Shown: positions 52,634 through 64,000, counted from the stretch's first letter. The stretch: DNA of 64,000 nt from Saccharomyces mikatae IFO 1815 (GCF_947241705.1 NC_079268.1:1-64000), one strand, 5' to 3'. Numbers and translations are program-made. The notes: generated by a model from the letters alone, not told the origin.

Positions 52634-54166
52634 TTACATAGTTATATCGTTATCTGTGGCCATGGCTGTAGGAGGAGACGTTGGGGTGTTCTCGCTGAGG
52701 GTCGAATGGGTGGAGCGGTTTGCTGTAGCGTCAACATTGGTTGTGTTATGTGCCGCTAGAGTAGAGTTTACGGTATCTTGCATTATCATTGTGGGGGGTT
52801 CTGATTCCCCAGCGAGATTCTCCACCGGCATGCTCGAGATTTCATTCTCATCCTCACTACTTCCCAGTATGCCGAATAGATTCATATCGTCATCCTCATC
52901 GTTTGCGTTTGCGTTTATAATTATGGTAGAGTTGTTTGCTACATTGGGGGTCGTGTTGTTATCAGTAGCCTCCCTTGCATGTTCATTGTTTAGCAAGAGC
53001 TCCAGATCATGGCCTTCGTCTTGTTCCCTCTTCTTTCGCTCTGAAATAAGCTCTTCTTGTCGACGCCTGAGCGATTTCGCTCTTTCTTCTTTGGCCATTC
53101 GTATTCTTTCCTTCTTCAACTTCTGGACTTTTGGTAAATTGTGCATGAATAATGTCATTGACTTGCGAAACTGCAAATCTATGGCACTTTGTATGGTTTT
53201 GTGAGATTGATGAGGGCCCTCTGAAAAGTAGAGAGTCTCTGAAAGTTTTAAAAATGGGTTTTTTGTTCTTTTCAACTGGTTGAGTTCAAACTTCGCAACC
53301 CGTTCTCTCGCTAATTCGACTCTATACTTCGCATACTGCTCGATGTTGCTTTCATTCAAGGACGTTGCAGTTATGGTTGGTTTCCTTTCTTGAAGTGCGT
53401 TACCCCATATCTCCAACTGTTGCTCAGTGGCATCCGCATCGTCCAGAACAGGCGGTGGTGAGGTGTGAGACGCCGATGAGAGGTGGGAAAGACGTTTGTT
53501 TAGATTTAACAGTGCCTTTTCAGACTCTTCACTTTCTTTTACTATTTCTTTCTTGATAGTTTTTAAATCAGTAATTGGATGATTGAACTCAGGTGTAAAC
53601 TTATAGGTGTGGTCTGGCGGGAAGTTTGGTAGCCAACTCGGTATCAGCTTTTCCAATGGGTTGGAAGGAGGCAACAAAACGTTGATCTCGCTCTGCTGCT
53701 CTTCGATATTACTTAATTCATCCTCTTCATCCTCTTCGTTATGCGCAAGAGCAGGGAAAGATGACAACCTCACCAATTTCCCGTATTCCACAGCATGGTT
53801 CGATTTAATAAATTCGGAGACCTGAAATTGCTGGTAAAGGGAGGCCGCATCCACATTGAACTCTCTAAACAATAACTTCAAATCCGCTTGAGAAGCTTCC
53901 GACCTTCTTTGTAAAAGTGTCAGATTGTGCAGGTTGCGAAACATCCCGTCCATCTGAACAGCCACGAGATTGACCAGCTCATCCAATGCAAAGTTTGAAA
54001 TGCAGATATTCAACGAGTTCAATTGAAACAGCACTGTTTTTTTCAAGATTTCCACTACGGGGGCATCTATCTCCAAGTGACTAATTTCCGTCAGATCCGG
54101 TAGCCTTCTTAACTGAACTATAGTATGTTGAGTACCTGACTCGCTTCCAGACATTCTAAAAGTCAT
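52634..54166 (-). CDS. TAF8: TFIID subunit Taf8
   Basis: This 510-residue subunit of general transcription factor TFIID equals S. cerevisiae Taf8 in length when started at MTFRMSGSESG (54166). The frame runs 7 codons farther only to a TTG. Residues about 35-110 form the histone-fold domain (LKKTVLFQLNSLNICISNF, ALDELVNLVAVQMDGMFRNL) that pairs with Taf10. A proline-containing linker (LIPSWLPNFPPDHTYKFTPE) is the conserved Taf8 C-terminal domain that binds Taf2. A long Lys/Glu helix (KKERIRMAKEERAKSLRRRQ) and an acidic Asn/Thr-rich tail complete it. Confidence 0.97.
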   Translation of the reverse strand: MTFRMSGSESGTQHTIVQLRRLPDLTEISHLEIDAPVVEILKKTVLFQLNSLNICISNFALDELVNLVAVQMDGMFRNLHNLTLLQRRSEASQADLKLLFREFNVDAASLYQQFQVSEFIKSNHAVEYGKLVRLSSFPALAHNEEDEEDELSNIEEQQSEINVLLPPSNPLEKLIPSWLPNFPPDHTYKFTPEFNHPITDLKTIKKEIVKESEESEKALLNLNKRLSHLSSASHTSPPPVLDDADATEQQLEIWGNALQERKPTITATSLNESNIEQYAKYRVELARERVAKFELNQLKRTKNPFLKLSETLYFSEGPHQSHKTIQSAIDLQFRKSMTLFMHNLPKVQKLKKERIRMAKEERAKSLRRRQEELISERKKREQDEGHDLELLLNNEHAREATDNNTTPNVANNSTIIINANANDEDDDMNLFGILGSSEDENEISSMPVENLAGESEPPTMIMQDTVNSTLAAHNTTNVDATANRSTHSTLSENTPTSPPTAMATDNDITM

Positions 54167-54649
54167 TGCCCTCTGTATCTCCCTCAATTACACACTTGTT
54201 TGCTTGCTTACTTGCCACGCTTTTCTATTGCTTTTACTCTTTTTTTCAGTGGAGTTGAAGATATTCTACATTAAAGAACAACGGGTAACACTCTTAAATC
54301 TCCCTTTTGAGCTTGACTTAGCACTAGTATTCGCGCTTCATGCTACGCTGTTCATAAAATCAGCGATTAACAAGACAAAAGAGCATGTTTACGGATCGAG
54401 CTGGTCCTCTTTTCAATCATTTCTTTATGCTATCTAAGTATTTCCATTATGTTTTCCTTTTTAACGTCTTTTTTTTCGTTTATGAGGCCGATGCTAGTGT
54501 ATATTTTTTTTTTTTGGTGATGAGTTTTGGAGGGGAATGAAGAAAAAAAATTTCTACTATTGTCAGTGGAAGTGTTAGTGGAAGTTTTGGATAGATCATC
54601 CCGTATACCTGCGAGGTGTCCTAATTGCATTAGAGCACGATATTAGGTG
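54167..54649. other. TAF8-DAT1 divergent promoter region
   Basis: This 483-bp region carries several T/A runs: T10-like at 54238-54246, a T-rich patch at 54468-54477, T12 at 54504-54515 and A8 at 54543-54550. The frames at 54204-54437 and 54430-54630 look accidental. The T runs are notable because Dat1 binds such tracts. Confidence 0.55.
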
Positions 54650-55378
54650 ATGGCGAAAACTTTAGCACAAGGAAGAAAACCTGGAAGCGGCAGAAAACCG
54701 GGAAAAGGTAAGACGTTGAGAGAGGGAAGAAAGCCTGGCAGTGGTAGGAGGAGGAGGCAAGATATTGCAGGTAAGGATACTGATGGCACACAACAGGATC
54801 AGGAATCGCGCTCCATTAGTTCGAGGGACATGGAAGCTGTGGACGCGTTGAGGGAGTTGACACATAGCCCGTCTTCACATGCGGGTCATAATTCAACAAC
54901 AGCAGCCGGGGCGACTTCATTGCTCCCATCTCTGGATTATGGCCACCAGTCAATAATGGAACAGCAGCAGCAGCCGCAGCCGCAGCCGCACCACCACCAC
55001 CACCAACAACAAAGGATGGATGTGGTCCCCGCCAAGCCGTTCATCACTCACAAGATCCTGCTCTCTTCAACGGGGAACCCCAGCGGCCACATAAATTCGA
55101 GTTCCAGTGTTGATCATAGTTTTAATCATAACTCAAATCACAACCTCAACAACAGCGTCAACGTGGACATGAACTTTACCATAAACGGGAGCAATCAAGA
55201 CCCGTCATCATCTTTCCTGATGGGACCCTACAACTATCTGCAACGGCCCTTCACTGTGAAACCATATCTTGATTTGTCTACAAGTTCAGCAGCATCAAAT
55301 CAACCACGGACGCAACCGCCGCAGGCAACACATATCACTAAGAATTCCGAATCCACAGAGAAAAATGCAACTATATGA
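54650..55378 (+). CDS. DAT1: Oligo(dA).oligo(dT)-binding protein Dat1
   Basis: This 242-residue minor-groove DNA-binding protein compares with 248 in S. cerevisiae. The first 36 residues are the DNA-binding part: three G-R-K-P-G pentads (QGRKPGSGRKPGKGK and EGRKPGSGRRRR), the arginine-based motif that contacts runs of at least ten A:T pairs. The rest is disordered, with a Gln/Pro/His tract at about 103-118 that is shorter and more mixed than the long poly-Gln I recall in S. cerevisiae. The C-terminal blocks NPSGHINSSS, FTINGSNQDPSSSFLMGPYN and YLDLSTSSAASNQPRTQP are well kept. It also acts as a transcriptional repressor. Confidence 0.96.
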   Translation: MAKTLAQGRKPGSGRKPGKGKTLREGRKPGSGRRRRQDIAGKDTDGTQQDQESRSISSRDMEAVDALRELTHSPSSHAGHNSTTAAGATSLLPSLDYGHQSIMEQQQQPQPQPHHHHHQQQRMDVVPAKPFITHKILLSSTGNPSGHINSSSSVDHSFNHNSNHNLNNSVNVDMNFTINGSNQDPSSSFLMGPYNYLQRPFTVKPYLDLSTSSAASNQPRTQPPQATHITKNSESTEKNATI

Positions 55379-55663
55379 CATTTATTTCCAGCATACCACT
55401 AAAACATTCGTATATGCCATATGATAACCAGTTGAGATAAGCATAGATAAATATGTGTGTATATCTATTAATATTTATATATCTATTTGTATTTCTTTTA
55501 GCAATGTTTATGCAAGACTGATCTCTTCTTCCTCATCATTAATTCTAATTCACTGTTTTCCTAATTAAGCACAGTGTGGAAAAACCAGAAAGAAAAAATG
55601 AAAATATCTGCTAGGATTCGAATTGGTGACAAAGAAAACCAAATACGGAACATATAGGCAAAA

Positions 55664-56557
55664 ATGGACTCCCTCGAGGCTAGACTACAATTTATTCAGG
55701 TGCTGAAGAACCTACAGAAGACGTTACACAAGACAAGGGACTCTGCCGCATCATCATCAACAACTACCCCGCCGTCATCGCAACAAAAGCTGAACAATGA
55801 CCCTATACAATTCTACTTGAGAAATTACAGGCATCACTATGAGGACTTCCACCAGTGTTTGTTTGATACGACCATAAAGATGGACCCACTGGACAGACTG
55901 GATGTGGTGATATACTATGTCAGGATAATAAGGAATTTATATCCGCACAGTCATTCTAACACCAGTGTCACCAAAGTGCTAAATGAAGTGCTGCTAATGG
56001 ACATAGATTTGGTTTTTGAGCTCTGTCTGCCATGCCAGGACTGGCAATCACTCACCAACCTAAATACTTGTAAGGAACTGTTCCTCGACCTGTCAAGCCT
56101 GATCCAATACAACGCTACCACAGCCGAGCCCACACCATCAGACGCTACAAACATAGAGCCTGCTACGACATGGTACAGTGTCAAGACAGGAAGGACTACT
56201 CAGGAGTACAGTCAATCATTACAGCGAACAGAAATTTTGCTAAAAGACAGAGATGCAAGAAAACTGGCTTTTTTTCAACAGTTCAATTCCGATACAACCA
56301 CCATTAACCCAGATTTACGGACGCAGCCAACAAACACGAACATCCTATTGCACAGAATGGAGGCAGATAGGGAACTACACAAGAGATCGAAGGAAACAAG
56401 TTGGTACGTTGAAAGGCCCTCCAACGATATGCTAGATGAATCTGAATTCCAAAGCTTGTGGACACATTTCGAAACTACTGATTCAGGGTTCGATAAGGAC
56501 GACTATAAAAGCATCAAGGCTTTGAATGACATTGCAAAAGCATCCTACATGTATTAA
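55664..56557 (+). CDS. CTK3: CTD kinase I gamma subunit Ctk3
   Basis: This 297-residue regulatory subunit of CTDK-I (with kinase Ctk1 and cyclin Ctk2) supports phosphorylation of Ser2 in the RNA polymerase II C-terminal domain. The N-terminal 140 residues form a helical CID-like domain (FYLRNYRHHYEDFHQCLFD, VVIYYVRIIRNLYPHSHS, VLNEVLLMDIDLVFELCLP). The C-terminal helices (ILLHRMEADRELHKRSKE, LWTHFETTDSGFDKDDY) bind Ctk1/Ctk2. The length is one residue longer than S. cerevisiae. The Ser/Thr/Pro-rich loop near residues 30-42 and the region 145-180 vary most. Confidence 0.96.
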   Translation: MDSLEARLQFIQVLKNLQKTLHKTRDSAASSSTTTPPSSQQKLNNDPIQFYLRNYRHHYEDFHQCLFDTTIKMDPLDRLDVVIYYVRIIRNLYPHSHSNTSVTKVLNEVLLMDIDLVFELCLPCQDWQSLTNLNTCKELFLDLSSLIQYNATTAEPTPSDATNIEPATTWYSVKTGRTTQEYSQSLQRTEILLKDRDARKLAFFQQFNSDTTTINPDLRTQPTNTNILLHRMEADRELHKRSKETSWYVERPSNDMLDESEFQSLWTHFETTDSGFDKDDYKSIKALNDIAKASYMY

Positions 56558-57584
56558 TACTGTGTGATTATATATCATCCATAAATATAGATATTAATAT
56601 AAATAAGCTCGCGAACAAATGAACTTATCTTTTTTCTTATCCAGATTTCAAAAAAAAACAAAAGGGCACGAAATGGAAAGGCGGCTAAATTGTCTTCCTG
56701 TTATATTTGTTATACCTCCTCAGAATGTAAAAAGTAGCAACTGTGAAAAGGGTTATGGAATGGAATGTGTTGTCGTGTCATTCTACAGCCATTTTCTAAA
56801 GTTGCACTCGATAGTGAAGCTGTTTCTGACGAAAGACAAACGACAACTTAAGAAAACTGAGGATTATAAAACGTTATGACCCTTCACTTTGTTCGATGAT
56901 TTCTACACCATCTTCCCACAGAAAAAACTTGCGTTTTGGTTTACTACATGTGATATGTTGCTACATTAGTTGATTTAGAGTTTGTGAAGTAATTGTTTCC
57001 TACGAACTCAGCTTGATGTTTACCGAAAACTGCTACACGCCCCCGACGCTATTGGAGATATTTTACTGTCAAGGACATTCTCACTTTCAATTTTGCAGGG
57101 TGTTTTCTCATTTACGAATGCTAAAAGGCTGGGAGGGAGTGTAGAGTTTGTTTACTAAGAACACCACCATACAAAGTGCCAAGGATACTGCCTCTCCCAC
57201 ATCTAGAAACTCGTGGTAGGTTTCTTCACGTTCTAAAACCTTTATTGTTTTTTTTTTATGCATACGGCACTGCTTTTTTCGCCTTTTGCTGTTCGTATAT
57301 TTACAATCACCCGCCATTGCTCGCCTTGTTTCTGCAATCTGTGCACTTGGCATTTCTTCAGGTGATTTTTACCTGCCGCTACCTATTAGGAGATATTTCT
57401 GAAATTCTTCAACAAACATGCACAGGGCATTTATTGTCAATCTTTCTGTACTTACCCACCAATAATTGGTTTTGTTCCTATAGGATTTTCAAAAAAGTGG
57501 TCTAACTCTCGCCTATCTTGGCTAACGACTTTGCAATTGAAACAGCGAAATTAAGATTTCTTGTGGGGAAACAAAAAACCACTA
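56558..57584. other. CTK3-BUL2 intergenic region
   Basis: This 1.03-kb stretch has no supported gene. An 86-codon plus frame (56619-56879) follows CTK3 closely and is Lys-rich. An 81-codon minus frame (57108-57353) ends in a hydrophobic segment (AVSLALCMVVFLVNKLY) and overlaps a 109-codon plus frame. None resembles a protein I know. Promoter function for BUL2 is expected in the last few hundred bases. Confidence 0.5.
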
Positions 57585-60356
57585 ATGACTTTTACATTCT
57601 CCACTTCATCAAGGAAAAATGGTAGACCTACTTTAAAATCTGTTTCTACAGAAGACAACATTCATTTATTGAGGAAGCGCCGTCAGCAGCAATTATTAAG
57701 TAACTCTACTAATAATTCACACCATCCAAATAGTTGCCACACTCCATGTGCAACCGATTGTCAAGGCGATGACATACGCAGCGCTTCAACAACCAACTTG
57801 GATCGTTTACGACAAGAACAAGAGGAAAACGCATTAGAAATGGACTGTACCAAGTCGACACTATCTCATAGAGCAAATATGGTTGTGGACGTCCTGCCAT
57901 CTTTTGAGATGTATAATGCCTTACACAGACATATACCTCAGGGCAACGTTGACCCGGACAGACACGACTTCCCTCCTTCTTATCAAGAAGTTCGTACACA
58001 AAGAATGACTACATTATCCAGTAATGACAATTCTGTGGAAAGGTCACAATTGACAGCGATATCAGGATCAGAAAACGTATGTAATGGAGCTACTTCACAC
58101 TCTCTTACCAACCTACATCCTTTACAAACGCAACATCTTACAATAAATACCACTACAGATAATAGACAATCACATCATTCTTTGTCAGACACCAATGTCA
58201 GTCAAATACCGTTCGAAGACGACCTAAATGACTCGGATAACATTTTTATAGACAAATTATACACCTTACCCAAAATGACCACTCCGATTGAGATTGATAT
58301 AAGAATAACGAAAACTGCATCAATACCTCATGAACGTCCTGAGGAACAATCCATATTAAAGGAATATACATCGGGCGATATTATCCATGGCTACTGTTTG
58401 ATTGAAAATCGATCTTCGCAACCCTTGAAATTTGAAATGTTTTACGTTACTTTAGAGGCGTATATTTCTGTAATCGACCGTCAAAAGGGGAAAAGAACTT
58501 TGAAGAGATTTTTGAGAATGGTTGATCTAAGTGCATCTTGGTCTTATACAAATATCACCCCAAGTACAGGTATCAATATTGTTCCGGGTGAACGGGATTT
58601 TGATGATGCCATTATTGGTCTTTCAAACAGCAGGGAACTGAAGCCAAACACAAAATACAAAAAATTCTTTATGTTTAAGCTTCCTACACAATTATTGGAT
58701 GTGACATGCAAACAAGAGCAATTTTCTCACTGCCTTCTACCACCAAGTTTTGGTATTGACAAGTATAAAAATAATTGTAAATATTCTGGGATAAAAGTTA
58801 ATAGTGTCCTTGGCTGTGGACATTTAGGTACCAAAGGCTCGCCCATTTTGACCCTGGACATGGCAGATGATAACTTATCGATAAATTATACCATTGATGC
58901 CAAAATTGTGGGTAAAGACAAAAGAACGTCAAAGTTGAATATTATGAAGGAAAAGGAATATAACTTGAGAGTCATGCCCTTCCCTTTTGCCGGTGTTACT
59001 AATCAGCAAAATGAGAAGACGTGTCTAAGACAGCTCAGTGATTTGGAAACCTTGATCGAGGATAGATTTGAAGCTTTAAAAAAAGTTTTCAGGAAACTGG
59101 AGTTAGATGAGGCTATTTCAAATTTGGATATTCATGATACGGATATAAGCGGAACTTTAGATGGCAATGAAGATTTGGATTCTGACGAGATATTAAGACG
59201 TAAGTTAGATCAACTCCACATTAATAACAGAATTGATGATGCTACTAATCCGACGCCATCTTATGACTCCAAGAACATGGTCCCGAAGGAAAACTTAGTT
59301 GAGACTGAGTTACGGTATAAGTTTAAGAATAAGAGTAAATCAAATTCAAGTTTATTTTCTCATTTCTTGAACTCATCAGAAGCAGGCCCATCTTCAAGCG
59401 GTACACATCTATACAATTCCGGTTTAATTGTATTATCAGTCAAAAAACCACAATCTGCGTTGCCTTACTGGTCACCATCATTGTTAAGGAAAACCAATAA
59501 ATTTGAAGCGAAGAGTGAACAAGAAAAAGAGAATTGGCAGAGGTTAATGAGTATGCTTTCGGATGAAATGAAAACTCCACTAACTAAATTAGATGTACGC
59601 TTAACCTGTATTCAATCTAATAATAGCGCAGGCCATAAACCACCAGAGATAAGCTCTGTAACTACAGAATTTCTGGTTATCACCGCCAAGTCTGATAATT
59701 CTATTCCTATCAAATTCAGCACCGAGCTGTTAATGAACGAGAATAGGTTAAACCAATTGAAGACGAAATTTTCGGCTTACCAAAAACAGGTCCACGAATA
59801 TCGTAAAAAATTTGAAGAGAACCATGTGAAATTAGATGAACTTTATAATAGAAATAGAGATCACACTACTTCAAAAGAATTGTTATTCACAAATTTCATA
59901 TCTGATCAGATAAACAATGATATTGACAGTTTAGCCGGGTTAAAAGTTGATGTTATTGATTTACATGATATCTTCAAAAAACAGATACATACTTTTGAAG
60001 AAGAAAACGAGGATGTAATTTCTAAAAAAGGGAGTTCAAGTTCTCCTTCTCTGTCCTCCAGTAACAACAACTTCTTACAAGCAACGTTTAGTAATGGTGC
60101 ATCCACTGCTACTAAATTTACTCAACAGATTGTGCATGAATGGGAAAAGGTGAAGCCACTGCAGTATAAAAGAGATGTAACGGTTAATTTGAAGTTGAAC
60201 CCCAACATCAAGGAAACTTTAGTACCTAATTTTGAGACGTGCCTGTGCTGTAGATTTTATTGCGTTAGAGTGAATATCAAATTCGACAACCATTTAGGTT
60301 CCATGAAAGTTGATATTCCAGTTGACGTTAAGAAGTTACAAAGTGAGACTATATAA
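57585..60356 (+). CDS. BUL2: Rsp5 ubiquitin-ligase adaptor Bul2
   Basis: This 923-residue adaptor (about 920 in S. cerevisiae) brings the HECT ligase Rsp5 to permeases such as Gap1 for ubiquitination and endocytosis. It starts at MTFTFSTSSRKNG; an 8-codon upstream extension is not conserved. PPSY at residues 130-133, in DFPPSYQEVRT, is the PPxY motif that binds Rsp5 WW domains. An arrestin-like N domain (SGDIIHGYCLIENRSSQPLKFEMFYVTLEAYI) and the conserved C domain (TVNLKLNPNIKETLVPNFETCLCCRFYCVRVNIKF) follow. Its paralogue is Bul1. Npr1 kinase and 14-3-3 proteins control it in S. cerevisiae. Confidence 0.96.
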   Translation: MTFTFSTSSRKNGRPTLKSVSTEDNIHLLRKRRQQQLLSNSTNNSHHPNSCHTPCATDCQGDDIRSASTTNLDRLRQEQEENALEMDCTKSTLSHRANMVVDVLPSFEMYNALHRHIPQGNVDPDRHDFPPSYQEVRTQRMTTLSSNDNSVERSQLTAISGSENVCNGATSHSLTNLHPLQTQHLTINTTTDNRQSHHSLSDTNVSQIPFEDDLNDSDNIFIDKLYTLPKMTTPIEIDIRITKTASIPHERPEEQSILKEYTSGDIIHGYCLIENRSSQPLKFEMFYVTLEAYISVIDRQKGKRTLKRFLRMVDLSASWSYTNITPSTGINIVPGERDFDDAIIGLSNSRELKPNTKYKKFFMFKLPTQLLDVTCKQEQFSHCLLPPSFGIDKYKNNCKYSGIKVNSVLGCGHLGTKGSPILTLDMADDNLSINYTIDAKIVGKDKRTSKLNIMKEKEYNLRVMPFPFAGVTNQQNEKTCLRQLSDLETLIEDRFEALKKVFRKLELDEAISNLDIHDTDISGTLDGNEDLDSDEILRRKLDQLHINNRIDDATNPTPSYDSKNMVPKENLVETELRYKFKNKSKSNSSLFSHFLNSSEAGPSSSGTHLYNSGLIVLSVKKPQSALPYWSPSLLRKTNKFEAKSEQEKENWQRLMSMLSDEMKTPLTKLDVRLTCIQSNNSAGHKPPEISSVTTEFLVITAKSDNSIPIKFSTELLMNENRLNQLKTKFSAYQKQVHEYRKKFEENHVKLDELYNRNRDHTTSKELLFTNFISDQINNDIDSLAGLKVDVIDLHDIFKKQIHTFEEENEDVISKKGSSSSPSLSSSNNNFLQATFSNGASTATKFTQQIVHEWEKVKPLQYKRDVTVNLKLNPNIKETLVPNFETCLCCRFYCVRVNIKFDNHLGSMKVDIPVDVKKLQSETI

Positions 60357-60619
60357 CACCTAAGAACCTCGCAATTTACAAATAATTGATAACAACAGGG
60401 ATGTTGTTGAACCATTTATTATACCTATTATTCTTATAATTATATACAGTCAATCTATTTCTCCTCTTTTTCTTCCTAATGGGATATGTATGTTTGCTGC
60501 ATAATACAACAAAATGTATCGTTATCACATGGCATACGCACTTGCTGAAAGAAAAAAACATGAACACAATAGGCATATTCTACTAACTTTGGTTCTCTAA
60601 ATGAAGAAAGAAACTGTCT

Positions 60620-62223
<1,604 letters not shown>

Positions 62224-64000
62224 ATGATACTAACGGAAGATGACCAGAACGACGTTAGCCATGATACTGTAGAAAGCTGTGGTAATGGTGCGGACAATAA
62301 TAACAATAATATTCAAATGAGGCGAATGAGGAAGACGCAGCTATCCAAGAAGGAACTTCTCGAGAAAAGAAAATCTGATGTGTTTATTGCTGCTAAGTCT
62401 TTAGATACGGAAATCCAGAATGTGAAAAATCTGAAGCGATTGTCAATTGGTTCGATGGATCTAGTGATTGATCCTGAGTTAGAGTTCAAAGTAAACAGCA
62501 GAAACTCGTATTCTTCAGATTCGTCAAAGGAATCACTACAAGAATCACTGTGTGAAGAAGATGTTATACAGCCAAAACAAGAGGAAGAAAAAAGGGGCGA
62601 AGATAATGACGCATACGAGGAGGGGGAAGCTACTAATGCGGACGACAGTATAGATATCACTCAAACAGAATATTTGCATGATGAAGAGACATTGGAGAAG
62701 GAAAAGATCTTTTATAATGCGCCTTCATCCACTTCTTCAGCAAGAGTCACGTGTAGAAATAGAAGACTAAGCGGGGTAAAGGCATTGGCTCACGACGCAG
62801 TCTTGGAGGCAATGGATGATCACGAATCAAAAACTGTCGATTTTACCCAAAACTTGTTGTGGGTGCCTGCTAACCAACATCCGAATGTTAAACCAGAAAA
62901 TTATTTGGAGTTGATTCAAGACACTTTACAAAACATTCAAATAAGCACGGACGAAGACTCTGGTGAAAGCACGTTAGAAGTGGGCAATAACCATGTAATT
63001 CTCAATCGAAAAAGCTCAGGCTCTATTGTTAGAAGACCTTCTCGTTTGAAAACTTCCTACACCAAGTTTGATGACGAAATTTCTGTCGCAGATAAACCGG
63101 AAGTAGGACAAGAGCAAGTCAATAAGCGAATACCCTCCTCTGAAGTTAGAACCATAAGATCTGTATCTTTGAAGGAAATCACTGAAGAGCTTACCAAGAT
63201 ATCCAATAATGCGGGCTTAACCGGCTCTAATGCGGTTACTTTGGCCAGAAGCTTAAGCATGTCAGGTTCGTTTACTAATGAAAATCTTCTTTTAAAGAGC
63301 AACGATGCTGAAAATGATAGTGAATTTGCATCTAATATGTTCAATGAGAGTGGACGTACCATACCGGAAAGATCTTCTTTGAGAAGGTCTAAATTCAACA
63401 CATATAAAATCAGACTGGAGGGCAGTGGCCTTCCACAAGCGGCAAATCTCAAAAACCTAATGAATATGCGAACAAGTGATGATCGCAGAAGCACCTCATC
63501 GCCTGCATGTTACGCACGACTACCTCAGGAGCAAGGCTCACTGAATGATTTTCAAGAAATTTTCGACCATTACAGAAGAACGAGTACTGATTGGAGTACC
63601 GACTGGAGTACTGAAAATGCAAAATATGATGATAGCCCCAATTACCATTCAGATGAAGAAGATCTGACACATGCATCTATTTCTCAAGATAGCAGCCTCT
63701 TATCTACAGATAGCTCTAACAACAGTGTATTGGTAAAACCACATAATGCTGGTTCAATGATTTCTGAAAGATTAGATCAACAACATGTAAGCTCGAGAGA
63801 AGACGAAAACAACAACATCAGCGAGCCGAGTCATGGTTGGTCATGGTTAAATTATAGCAATGAAAACTTGAATAATAATGACAACACTCACGAGCAGTTT
63901 ATAGATGACCAAGACGATGATGGATGCGTGGAGAATGAAAAAGCTGACTTTGTTAATTTAAGCGTTTCGAGAAGAACGAAGTCTACCAAACGTGCTTCGG
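62224..64000 (+). CDS. ZDS2: Zds2, N-terminal part (cut by window end)
   Basis: The frame is open from ATG 62224 to the window edge (592 codons) and aligns with the first two thirds of S. cerevisiae Zds2 (942 residues). Recognisable blocks are QMRRMRKTQLSKKEL, NVKNLKRLSIGSMDLVIDPE, ITQTEYLHDEETLEKEK, TQNLLWVPANQHPNVKPENY (a conserved Zds motif) and DFQEIFDHYRRTSTDWST. Asn- and Ser-rich segments between the blocks are strongly diverged. A short WSTDWSTEN-type duplication (STDWSTDWSTENAK) is visible near 63587-63615. With Zds1, Zds2 binds PP2A-Cdc55, acting in mitotic exit, polarity and silencing. The C-terminal Zds domain lies outside the window. Confidence 0.96.
   Translation, partial: MILTEDDQNDVSHDTVESCGNGADNNNNNIQMRRMRKTQLSKKELLEKRKSDVFIAAKSLDTEIQNVKNLKRLSIGSMDLVIDPELEFKVNSRNSYSSDSSKESLQESLCEEDVIQPKQEEEKRGEDNDAYEEGEATNADDSIDITQTEYLHDEETLEKEKIFYNAPSSTSSARVTCRNRRLSGVKALAHDAVLEAMDDHESKTVDFTQNLLWVPANQHPNVKPENYLELIQDTLQNIQISTDEDSGESTLEVGNNHVILNRKSSGSIVRRPSRLKTSYTKFDDEISVADKPEVGQEQVNKRIPSSEVRTIRSVSLKEITEELTKISNNAGLTGSNAVTLARSLSMSGSFTNENLLLKSNDAENDSEFASNMFNESGRTIPERSSLRRSKFNTYKIRLEGSGLPQAANLKNLMNMRTSDDRRSTSSPACYARLPQEQGSLNDFQEIFDHYRRTSTDWSTDWSTENAKYDDSPNYHSDEEDLTHASISQDSSLLSTDSSNNSVLVKPHNAGSMISERLDQQHVSSREDENNNISEPSHGWSWLNYSNENLNNNDNTHEQFIDDQDDDGCVENEKADFVNLSVSRRTKSTKRAS

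Noticed and set aside
52656-53204. 182-codon plus-strand frame within TAF8
   Set aside because: It is antisense shadow of the well-supported TAF8 gene.

Overview
The window is the left end of a Saccharomyces chromosome, read from the telomere inward. From about 21 kb onward, gene order and strand match S. cerevisiae chromosome XIII-L as I remember it: YML131W, ERO1, COX14, MSC1, RSC9, ERG13, PGA3, TUB3, PHO84, GTR1, NDI1, YML119W, NGL3, NAB6, ATR1, VAN1, TAF8, DAT1, CTK3, BUL2, COQ5 and a truncated ZDS2. The proteins align over nearly full length but differ at many residues, most in fast-evolving ones such as Zds2, Dat1 and Bul2. I therefore infer a Saccharomyces species other than S. cerevisiae. 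The exact species cannot be fixed from reading alone.

Bases 1-276 are telomeric C-rich repeat, unusually regular at the outer end. Bases 277-1047 are a degenerate CCATCA hexamer array with embedded CTAACCCTA (Tbf1-like) motifs. Then come more Tbf1-like motifs, a 14-bp tandem array carrying five GTAAACA forkhead-type motifs, and an X-element-like core. Bases 2472-4026 are a small retrotransposon graveyard: a Ty5-family gag relic, an older delta LTR fragment, and a solo delta LTR with a 5-bp target-site duplication. Bases 4440-6030 hold two fossil copies of a small glycosylated secreted-protein family that may be killer-toxin-like. Two large subtelomeric genes are intact: a VTH/PEP1-type sortilin (8517-13211) and an AGP3-type amino-acid permease (16173-17744). 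Between them lies a decayed alpha/beta (epoxide) hydrolase of the YNR064C type. Sortilin followed by hydrolase repeats the order I recall on S. cerevisiae XIV-R. No COS gene was recognised. Bases 17745-21073 have no intact gene and hold the break between subtelomere and conserved core.

The core genes act in protein folding in the ER (ERO1), respiration (COX14, NDI1, COQ5), sterol synthesis (ERG13), microtubules (TUB3, with its intron), phosphate uptake and nutrient signalling (PHO84, GTR1), drug export (ATR1), mannan synthesis (VAN1), chromatin and transcription (RSC9, TAF8, DAT1, CTK3), RNA metabolism (NAB6, NGL3) and ubiquitin targeting (BUL2). Regulatory motifs fit several of them: a Yap1-type site at YML131W, an unfolded-protein-response-like site at ERO1, a Upc2/Ecm22-type site at ERG13, CACGTG boxes at PHO84, and Gcn4- and Yap1-type sites at ATR1. 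No tRNA, rRNA, snoRNA, centromere or CRISPR was seen. No wholly new gene system is evident. The most unusual structures are in the first 6 kb.
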